A stretch of 64,000 nucleotides of DNA from Oscillatoriaceae cyanobacterium M7585_C2015_266 (GCA_015295835.1 DVEG01000025.1:124001-188000); one strand, 5' to 3'. Positions 34,335 to 43,874 are shown, counted from the stretch's first letter. Numbers and translations are program-made. Notes: generated by a model from the letters alone, not told the origin.

Positions 34335-34502
34335 GCAGCTATTTTTGATGGCAGCTTTTGCTGTAATGCCTTTGGGTTGAAGTCTTTGGTTAAGTAAGGT
34401 TGCGATCGCTTTCGGGTTCCCTGTTTTGCTTGAGCCAAAAGGGATGCTGAGAACTTTCCATAGGTACTCTAGTAGAGCAGAAAAATGAGGAGCTTTTAAT
34501 TG

Positions 34503-34953
34503 CTAGAATACCCTTAGGATAGGCTGATTTACTTTCAAGCTAAACAATTTTTAAACTATTTTGCTCTATAATTTCCACAGTTCAAACTTATTCAACGCCA
34601 TCCTCCACACAGATAACGCTACAACCACACCCAGACTGGGAACTAAGCAGCCCAACGGCAAAGTTGTGCGGCGGCGCTCGCTCTCCACATCCCCTCCCCA
34701 ATCTTACTTCCATCCGTTGCAACGCTGTGTTATCCAGCGGCGCTCACCCGAGCGAGCGCTCTACTTAGTCTCAAAAGTACACCCAATTTTTGAGCTTGTT
34801 GAGTCTCTGTTGACGCTGGTATCGCTCTCTCATCGGGGGTGAGCGCCCTAGTGAGTTTTTCGGGTTTACCCTACGACTGCCGAGCGATTGTACTCACTGA
34901 GCACGAGAACGATATCTTCGCTCTTTATTTGTTAGCAACAGTATACACATTTT
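34503..34953. other. Unexplained interval between the GUN4-type gene and nupC
   Basis: No convincing gene is seen. The part 34600-34860 is GC-richer than its surroundings and dense in GCGCTCGC-type octamers and near-palindromes. GATAACGCTACAAC (34612-34625) partly mirrors GTTGCAACGCTGTGTTATC (34717-34735), and GGCGGCGCTC recurs as GCGGCGCTC. An open frame of 93 codons at 34561-34842 resembles nothing I recognise. Confidence 0.5.
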
Positions 34954-36162
34954 CTACAATAACATTCCGGCAATGCAAGCTGTCATAAAACAAGCGAGCG
35001 CTCCAGCAATCATCGCCCTCACGCCCAATCTAGCTAAATCTTGCTGACGAGCCGGTGCAATTCCACCAATTCCGCCAATTTGAATTCCTATAGAGCCAAT
35101 ATTAGAAAACCCACATAGGGCATAAGTAGAAATAACCACTGCCCGTTCTGAAATCTCTTTTTTTTCTATCATTGCCTTTAAATCCAAATAGGCAATAAAC
35201 TCATTAAGGATAGTTTTCTTACCTAATAAAACTCCGACTTTAGCGCAGTCATTCAAAGGCACTCCCATCAGCCAAGCAAAAGGTGCCATTAAATAAGATA
35301 ATATCCATTCTAATGATAACTGCGGCAATCCCAACAGCGCCCCAATCCAACCAAGCAAGGCGTTAAACATCGCCAACAATCCCAAAAAAGCTATTAACAT
35401 TGCTGCTACATTTAACGCTAGTTTCATACCGTCGCTAGCTCCCGATGCAACTGCATCAACGGGATTGCTGTAAGTTTTTTCTACCTTTAACTGCACGGTG
35501 CCAACTGTCAGCGATTTTTCTGTTTCGGGGTAAAATATTTTAGAAATTGCCAAGGCGGCTGGAGCAGACATCACGGAAGCGGCAATTAAATGTTCTGCTG
35601 GCACTCCAAAGGAAATATAAGCCGCCATTACTCCCCCTGCAATAGTAGCAAATCCTCCTGTCATTACTGAATGAAGTTCTGAGCGCGTTAAAGTATGAAT
35701 GTATGGTTTAATTAATAAAGGCGCCTCGGTTTGACCGACGAAAATATTAGCGGCGCAGGAAAGGGTTTCCGCACCCGATGTTTGCATTGTTCGTACCATT
35801 AACCACGCCACCCATTCTACGACGCGCTGCAAAATGCCGTAGTAATAAAGCAAGCTGATAAATGAAGAGAAAAATATAATGGTGGGCAGGACTTTAAAAG
35901 CAATAAAGTGTTCATCAAAATTATCGCCAAATACGAATTTGGCTCCGACATCGGAAAAGGCGAGAAACTGACTTACTTTATCGCCGAGAAATTTAAATAG
36001 TGCAAAACCAGGGGCTGTTTTGAGGATAAGAAGGGCAAAAATAAACTGCAATGCAATGCCCCACAGCACGGTACGCCACTGTACATATCGTCTGTTTACA
36101 GAAAAGGCGTAAGAGAGGCCGACAAAAACAACTAAACCCAACAGTGAAATTGCTCGCTCCAT
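34954..36162 (-). CDS. nupC: Concentrative nucleoside transporter (NupC/CNT family)
   Basis: The 402-residue membrane protein is a CNT-type nucleoside symporter. Signatures are GQTEAPLLIKPYI (nucleoside-binding loop), MTGGFATIAGGVMAAYIS, LIAASVMSAPAALAISKI, LNEFIAYLDL and YALCGFSNIGSIGIQIGG. About nine to ten membrane helices are visible. It stands alone; the 276-bp gap before der contains its upstream region. Whether it is H+ or Na+ coupled is not decided here. Confidence 0.92.
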   Translation of the reverse strand: MERAISLLGLVVFVGLSYAFSVNRRYVQWRTVLWGIALQFIFALLILKTAPGFALFKFLGDKVSQFLAFSDVGAKFVFGDNFDEHFIAFKVLPTIIFFSSFISLLYYYGILQRVVEWVAWLMVRTMQTSGAETLSCAANIFVGQTEAPLLIKPYIHTLTRSELHSVMTGGFATIAGGVMAAYISFGVPAEHLIAASVMSAPAALAISKIFYPETEKSLTVGTVQLKVEKTYSNPVDAVASGASDGMKLALNVAAMLIAFLGLLAMFNALLGWIGALLGLPQLSLEWILSYLMAPFAWLMGVPLNDCAKVGVLLGKKTILNEFIAYLDLKAMIEKKEISERAVVISTYALCGFSNIGSIGIQIGGIGGIAPARQQDLARLGVRAMIAGALACFMTACIAGMLL

Positions 36163-36261
36163 ATATTTTTAGATTTTTAGTTTGATATATTACAAGAAAA
36201 TAAGAAACAAGACTGAGCGGGGGTGTGGGGCGAGTGCGTTTTGAGGAGTATATCTCTATCT

Positions 36262-36345
36262 ATGGTTAGAAAAAATAATAGCCTCCTGATTGTGATTGCT
36301 ATTTGTGGTGCTGTTGGTGCGATTCTGAAGATGCTTCGAGCTTAG
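36262..36345 (+). CDS. Possible 27-residue single-pass membrane peptide
   Basis: A small frame starting MVRKNNSLLIVIAICG has positive charges, then one hydrophobic helix, then a basic end (KMLRA). This is the layout of many small membrane proteins. TGAGGAGT lies about 15 bases upstream, farther than ideal for a ribosome binding site. It matches no small photosystem or cytochrome b6f subunit I know. It may be chance. Confidence 0.22.
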   Translation: MVRKNNSLLIVIAICGAVGAILKMLRA

Positions 36346-36438
36346 CCCAGAAGAATAACTATTGGTAAGGAGAGAAAAAATGGCTAAAATATAAAAATTA
36401 AGCCGTTTATTATTAGGCGAACTTGTAGGTTTTTGTTT

Positions 36439-37800
36439 ATGTCTTTGCCCATTGTTGCCGTTATAGGACGCCCTAACGTAGGCAAGTCCACTCTCGTAAA
36501 CCGTCTCACTGGCAGCCAAGAGGCGATCGTGCATGACGAACCGGGGGTGACGCGCGATCGCACTTATCGGCGCTCTTACTGGCAAGATCGCGAATTTCAG
36601 GTAGTGGATACTGGCGGGTTGGTATTTGACGACGATACAGAATTTATCCCCCTAATCCGCGAACAAGCAATGGCGGCATTAGCAGAATCAAGCGCGGCTA
36701 TATTTGTAGTAGACGGTCAAGAAGGGCTTACTCCAGGGGACGAAGCGATCGCCGCCTGGTTGCGCTTACAACCCGTACCTGTATTACTCGCCGTCAATAA
36801 ATGCGAGTCTCCAGAACAGGGGATGGCCCAAGCAGCACAGTTTTGGAAATTAGGATTAGGAGAACCTTACCCGGTTTCTGGCATTCACGGCAACGGTACT
36901 GGCGAGTTATTAGATAAAATTATAGAATACCTACCGCCAGTCGGGGAAATTCCGGAAGTAGAAGAGATAAAAGTGGCAATTGTCGGACGTCCCAATGTCG
37001 GCAAATCTAGCTTGTTAAATGCTTTTGTTGGGGAAAAAAGGGCGATCGTTAGCCCGATTTCCGGCACTACCCGCGACGCGATCGATACGGTAGTAGAAAG
37101 GAATGGCCAAACTTATCGCCTCATCGATACAGCAGGCATCCGTAAGAAGAAAAATGTTGAATACGGGCCAGAATTTTTTGGCATTAACCGGGCTTTTAAA
37201 GCAATTCGTCGCGCCGATGTCGTTTTGCTAGTTATCGATGCCCTCGATGGGGTAACAGAACAAGACCAAAAACTCGCCGGGCGTATTACTGAAGAAGGAC
37301 GCGCCTGTGTGATAGTGGTAAACAAGTGGGATGCGATTGAAAAAGACTCGTATACAATTTATGAGTACCAAGAACACATAAAAGCACGTTTACATTTTGT
37401 TGAGTGGGCGGAAACGATTTTTGTTAGCGCTCTCAGCGGGCAGCGAGTGGAAAAAATTCTCGACTTAGTCAATACAGCAGCTCAACAGCATAAGCGCCGT
37501 ATCAGCACAGCGGTAATTAATGAAGTGATTGAAGAAGCCCAGCGTCAGCATTCTCCCCCTACTAACAGACAAGGTCGTCAGGGAAAAATTTATTATGGTA
37601 CGCAAGTAGCCAGTCAACCACCAACGATAGTTTTATTTGTTAATGAGCCGCAGCGGTTTAATGATAATTACCGCCGCTACATCGAAAGGCAATTCCGCGA
37701 ACAACTGGGCTTTGGGGGAACGCCGTTGCGATTGATTTGGCGGGGGAAGAAAGCTCGTGAAGTCGAGCAATCAAGGGTCAATCGAGCCACTCGCGTCTGA
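36439..37800 (+). CDS. der: Ribosome-assembly GTPase Der (EngA)
   Basis: Der has two tandem GTPase domains and helps build the 50S ribosomal subunit. Each domain has a P-loop ([14 protein letters not shown] near residue 8 and [14 protein letters not shown] near residue 180), a DTGG/DTAG switch and an NKCE/NKWD base-recognition motif. A KH-like C-terminal domain follows. The frame opens at a TTG two codons earlier, but the ATG at 36439 ([15 protein letters not shown]) is standard and gives 453 residues. ecfT follows after 13 bases. Confidence 0.96.
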   Translation: MSLPIVAVIGRPNVGKSTLVNRLTGSQEAIVHDEPGVTRDRTYRRSYWQDREFQVVDTGGLVFDDDTEFIPLIREQAMAALAESSAAIFVVDGQEGLTPGDEAIAAWLRLQPVPVLLAVNKCESPEQGMAQAAQFWKLGLGEPYPVSGIHGNGTGELLDKIIEYLPPVGEIPEVEEIKVAIVGRPNVGKSSLLNAFVGEKRAIVSPISGTTRDAIDTVVERNGQTYRLIDTAGIRKKKNVEYGPEFFGINRAFKAIRRADVVLLVIDALDGVTEQDQKLAGRITEEGRACVIVVNKWDAIEKDSYTIYEYQEHIKARLHFVEWAETIFVSALSGQRVEKILDLVNTAAQQHKRRISTAVINEVIEEAQRQHSPPTNRQGRQGKIYYGTQVASQPPTIVLFVNEPQRFNDNYRRYIERQFREQLGFGGTPLRLIWRGKKAREVEQSRVNRATRV

Positions 37801-37813
37801 TGATAGGTAGATA

Positions 37814-38833
37814 ATGGATTTAATGCGCTCGCTGCCTTTAGGGCTTTATCTCGAACAGCCAGTGACTTGGCTACATCAACTCGACTCGCGGGTAAAATTT
37901 GCCTGGTTGATGACTTTCTTATTTGCTCCCATCCAAGCTTCTCCCCTATGGCGCCTCGGCTTGGTGGTGGTGCTGATATTAATTACTTGGGCGGCTGCTA
38001 TCCCCTGGCGGGTGTGGCGACAGCAGATGGGATGGCTGCTGATGTTTTGTTTATTGCTGTTTGTTTTGAGCGCACTCGCTCCAGACGGCATCGCCGTTAG
38101 TCATCAACCCCGCCTCCCCTCTGACGAGCTTACTTTTCCCCAGCAAAGCACTACCTTGCCACAGCCTTCTCAGCGCCACCCTTGGTACAATCCCTTTGCC
38201 TGGGGGAAAAAGGATTCTTCCTTTCAAGGAAAAAATACAGGGGATAAAACTCTACAAAACCAAGTTGCACCTAATCTTCCTCAACCTACGGATTACAGTT
38301 ACGTTTTATTTCAGCAAGGACCTTTGAGAGTCACCCGTCGCTCTTTTGTTCTCGGGCTTAGTGTTAGTACGTTGTATTTTACTTTGATTTATAGTACGAA
38401 TCTTTTTCTGCTGACGACTGCGCCGGAAGAAATTACAGCCGGACTGGAAAATTTAATGCAACCACTGCGGTATTTAAGATTGCCAGTAACCGAAATTTCC
38501 TTGACGCTTACTTTATCTTTGCGGTTTATTCCTTTAGTTTTGGAAGAAGTGCAAAATTTGACGCGCTCAGTGAGTACACGAGCAATAAACTGGAAAAAAC
38601 TCGGTTTTAAGGGTTCGATGCAGGTTTGGCTGATTGTGGCACAGCGGCTTTTGGAAAATTTACTGCTGCGGGCTGAGCAAATGGCAAGTGCTATGCTAGT
38701 GCGCGGCTTTACAAGCCCTAATGAACATCGTGTGCAATGGAATGTGCTGCAATTGAAAAGCAGCGACTGGCTAGCTCTAGGAATTATGGTTGTTTTCTGG
38801 GTAGGGCGATTGGTTTGGGGGTGGGAGGCATGA
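37814..38833 (+). CDS. ecfT: Energy-coupling factor transporter transmembrane protein (EcfT/CbiQ family)
   Basis: EcfT links the substrate-binding and ATPase parts of vitamin or metal importers. The sequence shows LHQLDSRVKFAWLMTFLFA at the start, four to five helices, and the coupling motifs in LRFIPLVLEEVQNLTRSVST and AEQMASAMLVRGF. A hydrophilic insert of about 60 residues (near 98-160, rich in Pro and Gln) separates the helices. No S component or ATPase is adjacent. It overlaps pabB by four bases (ATGA). Confidence 0.88.
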   Translation: MDLMRSLPLGLYLEQPVTWLHQLDSRVKFAWLMTFLFAPIQASPLWRLGLVVVLILITWAAAIPWRVWRQQMGWLLMFCLLLFVLSALAPDGIAVSHQPRLPSDELTFPQQSTTLPQPSQRHPWYNPFAWGKKDSSFQGKNTGDKTLQNQVAPNLPQPTDYSYVLFQQGPLRVTRRSFVLGLSVSTLYFTLIYSTNLFLLTTAPEEITAGLENLMQPLRYLRLPVTEISLTLTLSLRFIPLVLEEVQNLTRSVSTRAINWKKLGFKGSMQVWLIVAQRLLENLLLRAEQMASAMLVRGFTSPNEHRVQWNVLQLKSSDWLALGIMVVFWVGRLVWGWEA

Positions 38834-40266
38834 ACCCTAATTGCATACAGCCATGGTACTGGCGCTTGCTGCCTTTAAATAATCGCACTGGCTCGCAAGT
38901 ATTTGACGCCCTGTTTCGCCCGCCCCGTAATGCATCAGGAGTAGAAGCGATCGCTACCCTGCTCGAAAGCCCATATACCACAAAATCTACCAATTGTCAA
39001 CCCCTAGCGAGATATTCCATTTGCGCTGGCAAGCCGCGAATTATTAATGGCCAACCACAACTGTGGACACCGCCCGTTGGCAAAATCCTCCCTTTCCTGC
39101 GTCGTCTGCTGCAACGCCCTAGGGCAGACACTCAGCATTTTTCACTCCCTTTCAGCGGTGGTTGGTTAGGTTGGCTGGGATATGATCTCGCTTGGGAAAT
39201 CGAAAATTTACCTTCTGTTAATACTGATCCCCTGCCTTTTCCCGTTGCCTACTGGTACGAACCTGCATCATTTGCTGTACTCGATTACCAAGAGCAAACC
39301 CTCTGGCTAGCTGCCACAGAAGCAGCAGAACTCGACCGCTTACAAGCGCAACTAGAAAAAAATAAAGCGCCGGAAATTCCGCCCCAGCTTATTTACAATC
39401 CCCCATCCCCCCTTCCTCAATTTCAGATGTCTCAAACAGATTATGAAGCCGCTGTCATCCAGGCGAAAAAATATATTCAAGCGGGAGATATTTTTCAAGC
39501 CAATCTTTCCCTACGGTTTGAGACTGAGACTACAGCAGACAGTTGGGCAATATACCAAGCCCTACAGACAATCAATCCCTCCCCGTTTGCCAGTTACTGG
39601 CAAACACCGTGGGGAAATGTAATTAGTTGTTCACCAGAAAGATTAGTACGACTGAAAGCTCGCCAAGCCGAAACACGCCCTATTGCCGGCACGCGCTCGC
39701 GCGGCATCACCCCAGAACAAGATCAGCAACAAGCGGCTGATTTAATTTCTAACGCTAAAGAACGAGCAGAACATATCATGCTTGTTGACTTAGAACGTAA
39801 TGATTTAGGAAGAGTTTGCGAGTGGGGAACAGTAAAAGTAAATGAACTGCTCGTCATTGAACGATATTCGCATGTCATGCATCTCGTAAGCAATATCATC
39901 GGTAGATTGCGCCCGGAGTGCGACGCAGTGGATTTGATCCGCGCTATGTTTCCAGGCGGCACTATTACCGGTTGCCCGAAAGTTCGCTGTATGGAAATTA
40001 TTGAAGAACTTGAGCCTGTGCGACGCAGTTTATTCTATGGTTCGTGTGGATATCTGGATTGGCGGGGTAATCTAGATTTAAATATTTTGATTAGAACACT
40101 GCTATATGTACGGAAAGATGAACAAGTTAGTACCGTGTGGGGGCAGGTGGGGGCGGGAATTGTCGCCGATAGCGAACCGGAAAAAGAGTGGTATGAGTCT
40201 CTGCACAAAGCTCAGGCGCAACTGGCAGCTTTGAAAGTCGCTCAGACGCATCCCCCCAGATGCTGA
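38830..40266 (+). CDS. pabB: Chorismate-binding aminotransferase, PabB-type
   Basis: The 478-residue enzyme belongs to the anthranilate/aminodeoxychorismate synthase component I family, which transfers nitrogen to chorismate. Signatures are PIAGTRSRG, HIMLVDLERNDLGRVCEWG, YSHVMHLVSNI, MFPGGTITGCPKVRCME and GSCGYLDWRGNLDLNILIRT. Synteny and length fit aminodeoxychorismate synthase of folate synthesis, but the anthranilate branch is not strictly excluded. The ATG overlaps the ecfT stop; an earlier in-frame ATG (38737) lies inside ecfT and is rejected. acpS follows after 25 bases. Confidence 0.88.
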   Translation: MNPNCIQPWYWRLLPLNNRTGSQVFDALFRPPRNASGVEAIATLLESPYTTKSTNCQPLARYSICAGKPRIINGQPQLWTPPVGKILPFLRRLLQRPRADTQHFSLPFSGGWLGWLGYDLAWEIENLPSVNTDPLPFPVAYWYEPASFAVLDYQEQTLWLAATEAAELDRLQAQLEKNKAPEIPPQLIYNPPSPLPQFQMSQTDYEAAVIQAKKYIQAGDIFQANLSLRFETETTADSWAIYQALQTINPSPFASYWQTPWGNVISCSPERLVRLKARQAETRPIAGTRSRGITPEQDQQQAADLISNAKERAEHIMLVDLERNDLGRVCEWGTVKVNELLVIERYSHVMHLVSNIIGRLRPECDAVDLIRAMFPGGTITGCPKVRCMEIIEELEPVRRSLFYGSCGYLDWRGNLDLNILIRTLLYVRKDEQVSTVWGQVGAGIVADSEPEKEWYESLHKAQAQLAALKVAQTHPPRC

Positions 40267-40291
40267 AATTAATAAATCATCTATTATATAT

Positions 40292-40699
40292 ATGATTTAT
40301 CTAGGAACTGACATTGTTTGTATTTCTCGCATTCAACATGCTTTAGAGCGCTTTGGCGAAAGGTTTATCCGCCGAGTTTATACTTCTGCTGAACAAAAAG
40401 ACTGCGGTGTGGGCGAGCGCTTTACTGATAACACCACAGTGAGTAAAAAAGCGATCGCGCAATTGGCGGGGCGATGGGCGGCAAAGGAAGCCACAGCCAA
40501 AGCTTTGGGTACGGGCTGGCAGGGTATTCGCTACACTGATATCGAAATCCAACGCCTTGCTAGCGGAGCACCTGCTCTTTGCCTACACGGGGCAGCAGCA
40601 GCGGTAGCAGCAAGGTGGGGAGAGTGTCAGTGGCAGTTGAGCATCAGCCATGAGCGAGATTATTGCGTTGCCGTAGTAATTGCGATTCAGCTTTACTGA
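40292..40699 (+). CDS. acpS: Holo-[acyl carrier protein] synthase
   Basis: AcpS attaches 4'-phosphopantetheine from CoA to acyl carrier protein. The sequence begins LGTDIVCISRIQHALERFG (the Mg-binding aspartate) and has LAGRWAAKEATAKALGTGW with the second acidic ligand, then LSISHERDYCVAVVI. Length (135) is normal. It follows pabB after 25 bases, likely in the same transcript. Confidence 0.93.
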   Translation: MIYLGTDIVCISRIQHALERFGERFIRRVYTSAEQKDCGVGERFTDNTTVSKKAIAQLAGRWAAKEATAKALGTGWQGIRYTDIEIQRLASGAPALCLHGAAAAVAARWGECQWQLSISHERDYCVAVVIAIQLY

Positions 40700-40994
40700 C
40701 GCTACGCGAGCGCGCCTTTTTGCTCTAATTATGCATCTTAATCAGCAAACTTACGCTTCGTTCGACAATCTCCCCTATTAGCTTTTAGCAATTTTTAAGA
40801 TTTTAAAACCTAAAATTTTTAATATAAAATGGTATGATTTACCTATCGGGATAGGATAGTCAATGCCTGTTATTTCTTCTTTCTCCCACTCCCCTCTCCC
40901 CCCATATCTCTATCTTTCTCAACTACCCCCTTTCCTAAACCCTTTTTCTCTTACCATCTAAACTCGAGCTATTTTCTGCACAAACAGATACCGA

Positions 40995-41264
40995 ATGGAC
41001 GACGAAACATACCTAAATCATCCAACATTTGGCCTGCTGTACCGAGTATGTATGGTTGGAGAAAACCAGGAATTATTCACCACACTCTACGCACAGCGCT
41101 TATTTTTTCTCGTCACTACCACACCTAACGGCTTGAAATTTGAACCGATCGGACGCTCGGACTCTCGCCTAATGGTAGAAAACCGCTTACGCCAGCTCCG
41201 GCGCGCAGGGCAAATGAAAGAATACGAACAACTACAGAAAATACATCAAAGAACTTTTCAATGA
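40995..41264 (+). CDS. pipX: PipX, co-activator of NtcA and PII partner
   Basis: PipX swaps between the nitrogen signal protein PII and the transcription factor NtcA. The 89-residue protein shows the Tudor-like N-terminal domain (YLNHPTFGLLYRVCMVGENQ, then ELFTTLYAQRLFFLVT) and the C-terminal helices (GRSDSRLMVENRLRQLRRAG). The pattern matches cyanobacterial PipX throughout. It overlaps pipY by four bases. The upstream gap (40700-40994) is gene-free, pyrimidine-rich at 40870-40960, and shows no clear NtcA box. Confidence 0.95.
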   Translation: MDDETYLNHPTFGLLYRVCMVGENQELFTTLYAQRLFFLVTTTPNGLKFEPIGRSDSRLMVENRLRQLRRAGQMKEYEQLQKIHQRTFQ

Positions 41265-41926
41265 ACATCGCCTCTCGGATTGCCAAAATACGCGCTTCTC
41301 TGCCAGAATCAGTGCGACTGATTGCTGTCAGTAAGCAAGTGCCTACTTGCGTCATGCGAGAAGCCTATGCCGCAGGAATCCGCGATTTTGGCGAAAGTCG
41401 CATCCAAGAAGCAGAGGTGAAACAAGCAGAGTTACAAGATTTGCCAGACATCACCTGGCATCTAATCGGTCACTTGCAAACCAATAAAGCCCAAAAAGCT
41501 TTACGGCTATTCCAGTGGATTCACTCCGTTGATAGTTTGAAATTAGCCCAACGCCTAGAGCGCTTAGCCCAAGAGCTGCAAGTCTCGCCACAAGTCTGCT
41601 TACAGGTAAAAATTCTCAGCGATCCCAACAAACACGGCTGGAGCGTGCCAGACTTGCTCGCAGATCTCGAAGCCCTCGATCGCTGCTCTCAAATAAAAAT
41701 TAAAGGTTTGATGACAATTCCGCCTCTGGGATTAGACGAATCAGAAACCCTAGCAGTCTTCAAGCGTACCCGCGCACTGGCAGAGCAGATTGCCCAGCAA
41801 AATTGGTCAAATCTGAAAATGGAGCAGCTTTCTATGGGAATGTCAGCAGATTATCATCTTGCCGTACAAGCAGGGGCAACAATGGTGAGACTGGGGACGG
41901 CACTGTTTGGAGAGCGACAAGCATAA
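41261..41926 (+). CDS. pipY: PipY, PLP-binding protein (YggS/PLPBP family)
   Basis: PipY binds pyridoxal phosphate without a catalytic partner domain and keeps vitamin B6 and amino acid pools balanced. The PLP lysine is in IAVSKQVPT (about residue 27), followed by FGESRIQEAEVKQ, WHLIGHLQTNKAQKAL, GLMTIPPLG and LSMGMSADYHLAVQAG. The C-terminal VRLGTALFGER is standard. The start overlaps pipX by four bases, the usual cyanobacterial arrangement. Confidence 0.96.
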   Translation: MNIASRIAKIRASLPESVRLIAVSKQVPTCVMREAYAAGIRDFGESRIQEAEVKQAELQDLPDITWHLIGHLQTNKAQKALRLFQWIHSVDSLKLAQRLERLAQELQVSPQVCLQVKILSDPNKHGWSVPDLLADLEALDRCSQIKIKGLMTIPPLGLDESETLAVFKRTRALAEQIAQQNWSNLKMEQLSMGMSADYHLAVQAGATMVRLGTALFGERQA

Positions 41927-42271
41927 GTAATTGTATGAAAAGAGCCTGTAGGAACTATAGAATAAAACAATAGAATAAAGCAGTCAATTGGTAAGGTCTA
42001 GACCCTGCCATTGATGTTAAAGGAACCAGCCTGCTCTCTTACAAATGTTGACAAACACAAGCACAAAGCAAAATGCCAGAAAAATTCTGCACGCAGCTAA
42101 ATCCTATCAAGGTAACTACTAAAGTGGAACGTATCAATAAACTGTGATAAAAAAATTCCAACCTGGGTGCAATACTTTGACCAGGATTGGCAACGATGCA
42201 AAAAACCTACTTCTGTCAACGAGCGCAGGCTAAGTGCCAAAATTAACCATAGTTTTAATGGAGCGCTAAAA
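41927..42271. other. Intergenic interval between pipY and sepF with an imperfect palindrome
   Basis: No gene is seen in 345 bp. An imperfect palindrome centred on GGTCTAGACC spans 41984-42014, with arms TCAATTGGTAAGGTC and GACCCTGCCATTGA. It has no T-run after it and so is not an obvious terminator. The sepF frame stays open upstream to 42167, but the conserved part begins at 42272. Confidence 0.55.
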
Positions 42272-42886
42272 GTGAACTCGATTTTTGCCAAATTAAGAGA
42301 CTTCATCGGCCTCAATCAGCCAGTAGATTACGATTACGAGTACGATGAAATGGATAGAGAGGGCTATCATCAAAATATTTATCAAGAGCAACCCCCTGCC
42401 CCTCCTCCACCCGAAGAACGCCAAAATCGTACTCGGTTGCGGGAGCAAAGACTGGGTGCTACCAGTACAGGTATGATGGGAACTGGTTCGGGATTAGGAG
42501 CGACGATGAACAACGTAATTGGTTTGCCAGGAGCTACCAACGGCATTTCTGAAGTGTTAGTAATGGAACCCCGCTCTTTTGAAGAAATGCCGCAAGCAAT
42601 TCAAGCACTACGGGAACGCAAGTCTGTGGTTTTAAATCTGACGCTGATGGACCCAGACCAAGCACAACGGGCTGTGGACTTTATCGCAGGCGGCACTTAT
42701 GCTCTTGACGGTCATCAAGAGCGCATCGGCGAAAGCATTTTCTTGTTCACTCCCAGCTGCGTTCAAGTCAGTACGCAAACAGGGGTGGTTCACGATGTTC
42801 TGCAACCGCACCTGCGTGGTTCCCGTCCAGCGGGCCAACCAACAACTGCTAACTGGTCGGCAGAATCAGCCCGCATGGCTCAGTAA
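42272..42886 (+). CDS. sepF: Cell division protein SepF (Cdv2)
   Basis: SepF links FtsZ filaments to the membrane at the division site. The N-terminal amphipathic helix is [14 protein letters not shown] flexible acidic and proline-rich linker follows, and the SepF domain begins near [20 protein letters not shown], with [20 protein letters not shown] and FTPSCVQVS. The start is read as GTG at 42272, giving 204 residues. The in-frame upstream extension lacks conservation with the family. proC follows after 169 bp. Confidence 0.92.
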   Translation: MNSIFAKLRDFIGLNQPVDYDYEYDEMDREGYHQNIYQEQPPAPPPPEERQNRTRLREQRLGATSTGMMGTGSGLGATMNNVIGLPGATNGISEVLVMEPRSFEEMPQAIQALRERKSVVLNLTLMDPDQAQRAVDFIAGGTYALDGHQERIGESIFLFTPSCVQVSTQTGVVHDVLQPHLRGSRPAGQPTTANWSAESARMAQ

Positions 42887-43055
42887 GTCACAGTGCATAG
42901 AAAATTGGAGATTCTGCTGGAAATGGGGAAAAGGGCGGCAGCGGATATTTCGGTAATGGGGCATTGGGAAAGATATCCCTCAACCCCTTTATCCCTCACT
43001 CCCTATCCCCCATATTCCTATTTCCAAAGGGTTTGAAATAATAGACTTTGGGCAA

Positions 43056-43874
43056 ATGACGAGCAAACTTGGCATTATCGGGGGCGGGGTGATGGGAGAG
43101 GCTTTAATATCCCGTCTAATCGCTCAACGGGTTTATCGCCCGGAAGAAGTTATAGTCAGCGATCCTCAAACTCACCGCCGCAGTGTTCTCTCTCAGCAGT
43201 ACGGGGTTCAGGTGACAGGGGATAATACCTTGGTAGCTCGCGCTCAGGAAGTGCTGCTTTTGGCTGTGAAACCTCAAGTTTTTGCTAAAGTGGCAGAAGA
43301 ACTGGCGGAAATAGTCGGCGCAGTCAAGGAGGGCTTGGAACCTCTGGTGATTTCGATTTTGGCAGGGGTCCCCTTGAGTCGTTTGCAAGCGGCTTTTCCA
43401 GGATGGCCAGTGATCCGGGCGATGCCTAATACTCCAGCAACTGTGGGGGCAGGAATAACGGCGATCGCAGGCGGCAAGTATGTTCAATCCTCTCACCTTG
43501 AACAAGCTAGGCGCATCCTCTTGTCGGTTGGCGATGTGGTGGAAATCGATGAATCTCTTATGGATGCAGTTACTGGCTTGTCAGGCTCAGGACCTGGTTA
43601 TGTGGCAATCTTGATTGAAGCCTTGACAGATGGCGGGGTCTATGCAGGATTGCCTAGGGCGATCGCTACTAAATTGGCTCTGCAAACTGTTCTCGGTACG
43701 GCTCTGCTACTGCAAGAATCGGGAATTCACCCCGCTGAACTTAAAGATCGTGTCACTAGCCCCGGTGGCACGACGATCGCAGGAATTGCTCAGCTAGAAC
43801 GCATGGGAATGCGCTCGGCGCTAATTGAAGCGGTGAAAGCTGCTGCTATGCGAGCGCAAGAACTCGGTAGCTAG
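43056..43874 (+). CDS. proC: Pyrroline-5-carboxylate reductase
   Basis: ProC makes proline from pyrroline-5-carboxylate with NAD(P)H. The sequence begins LGIIGGGVMGEALISRL (Rossmann motif) and has LLAVKPQVFAKV, VIRAMPNTPATVGAG, VTGLSGSGPGYVAILIEAL, and RVTSPGGTTIAGIAQLE near the C-terminus. Length (272) is normal. Its place after sepF is a common cyanobacterial order. The gap after it (43875-44167) is AT-rich and gene-free. Confidence 0.96.
   Translation: MTSKLGIIGGGVMGEALISRLIAQRVYRPEEVIVSDPQTHRRSVLSQQYGVQVTGDNTLVARAQEVLLLAVKPQVFAKVAEELAEIVGAVKEGLEPLVISILAGVPLSRLQAAFPGWPVIRAMPNTPATVGAGITAIAGGKYVQSSHLEQARRILLSVGDVVEIDESLMDAVTGLSGSGPGYVAILIEALTDGGVYAGLPRAIATKLALQTVLGTALLLQESGIHPAELKDRVTSPGGTTIAGIAQLERMGMRSALIEAVKAAAMRAQELGS

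Noticed and set aside
40700-40994. NtcA box upstream of pipX
   Set aside because: GTA-TGATT-TAC is present near 40832 but has five, not eight, bases between the half sites.
41984-42014. Terminator after pipY
   Set aside because: The GGTCTAGACC palindrome is imperfect in its outer arms and no T-run follows; kept only as an observation.
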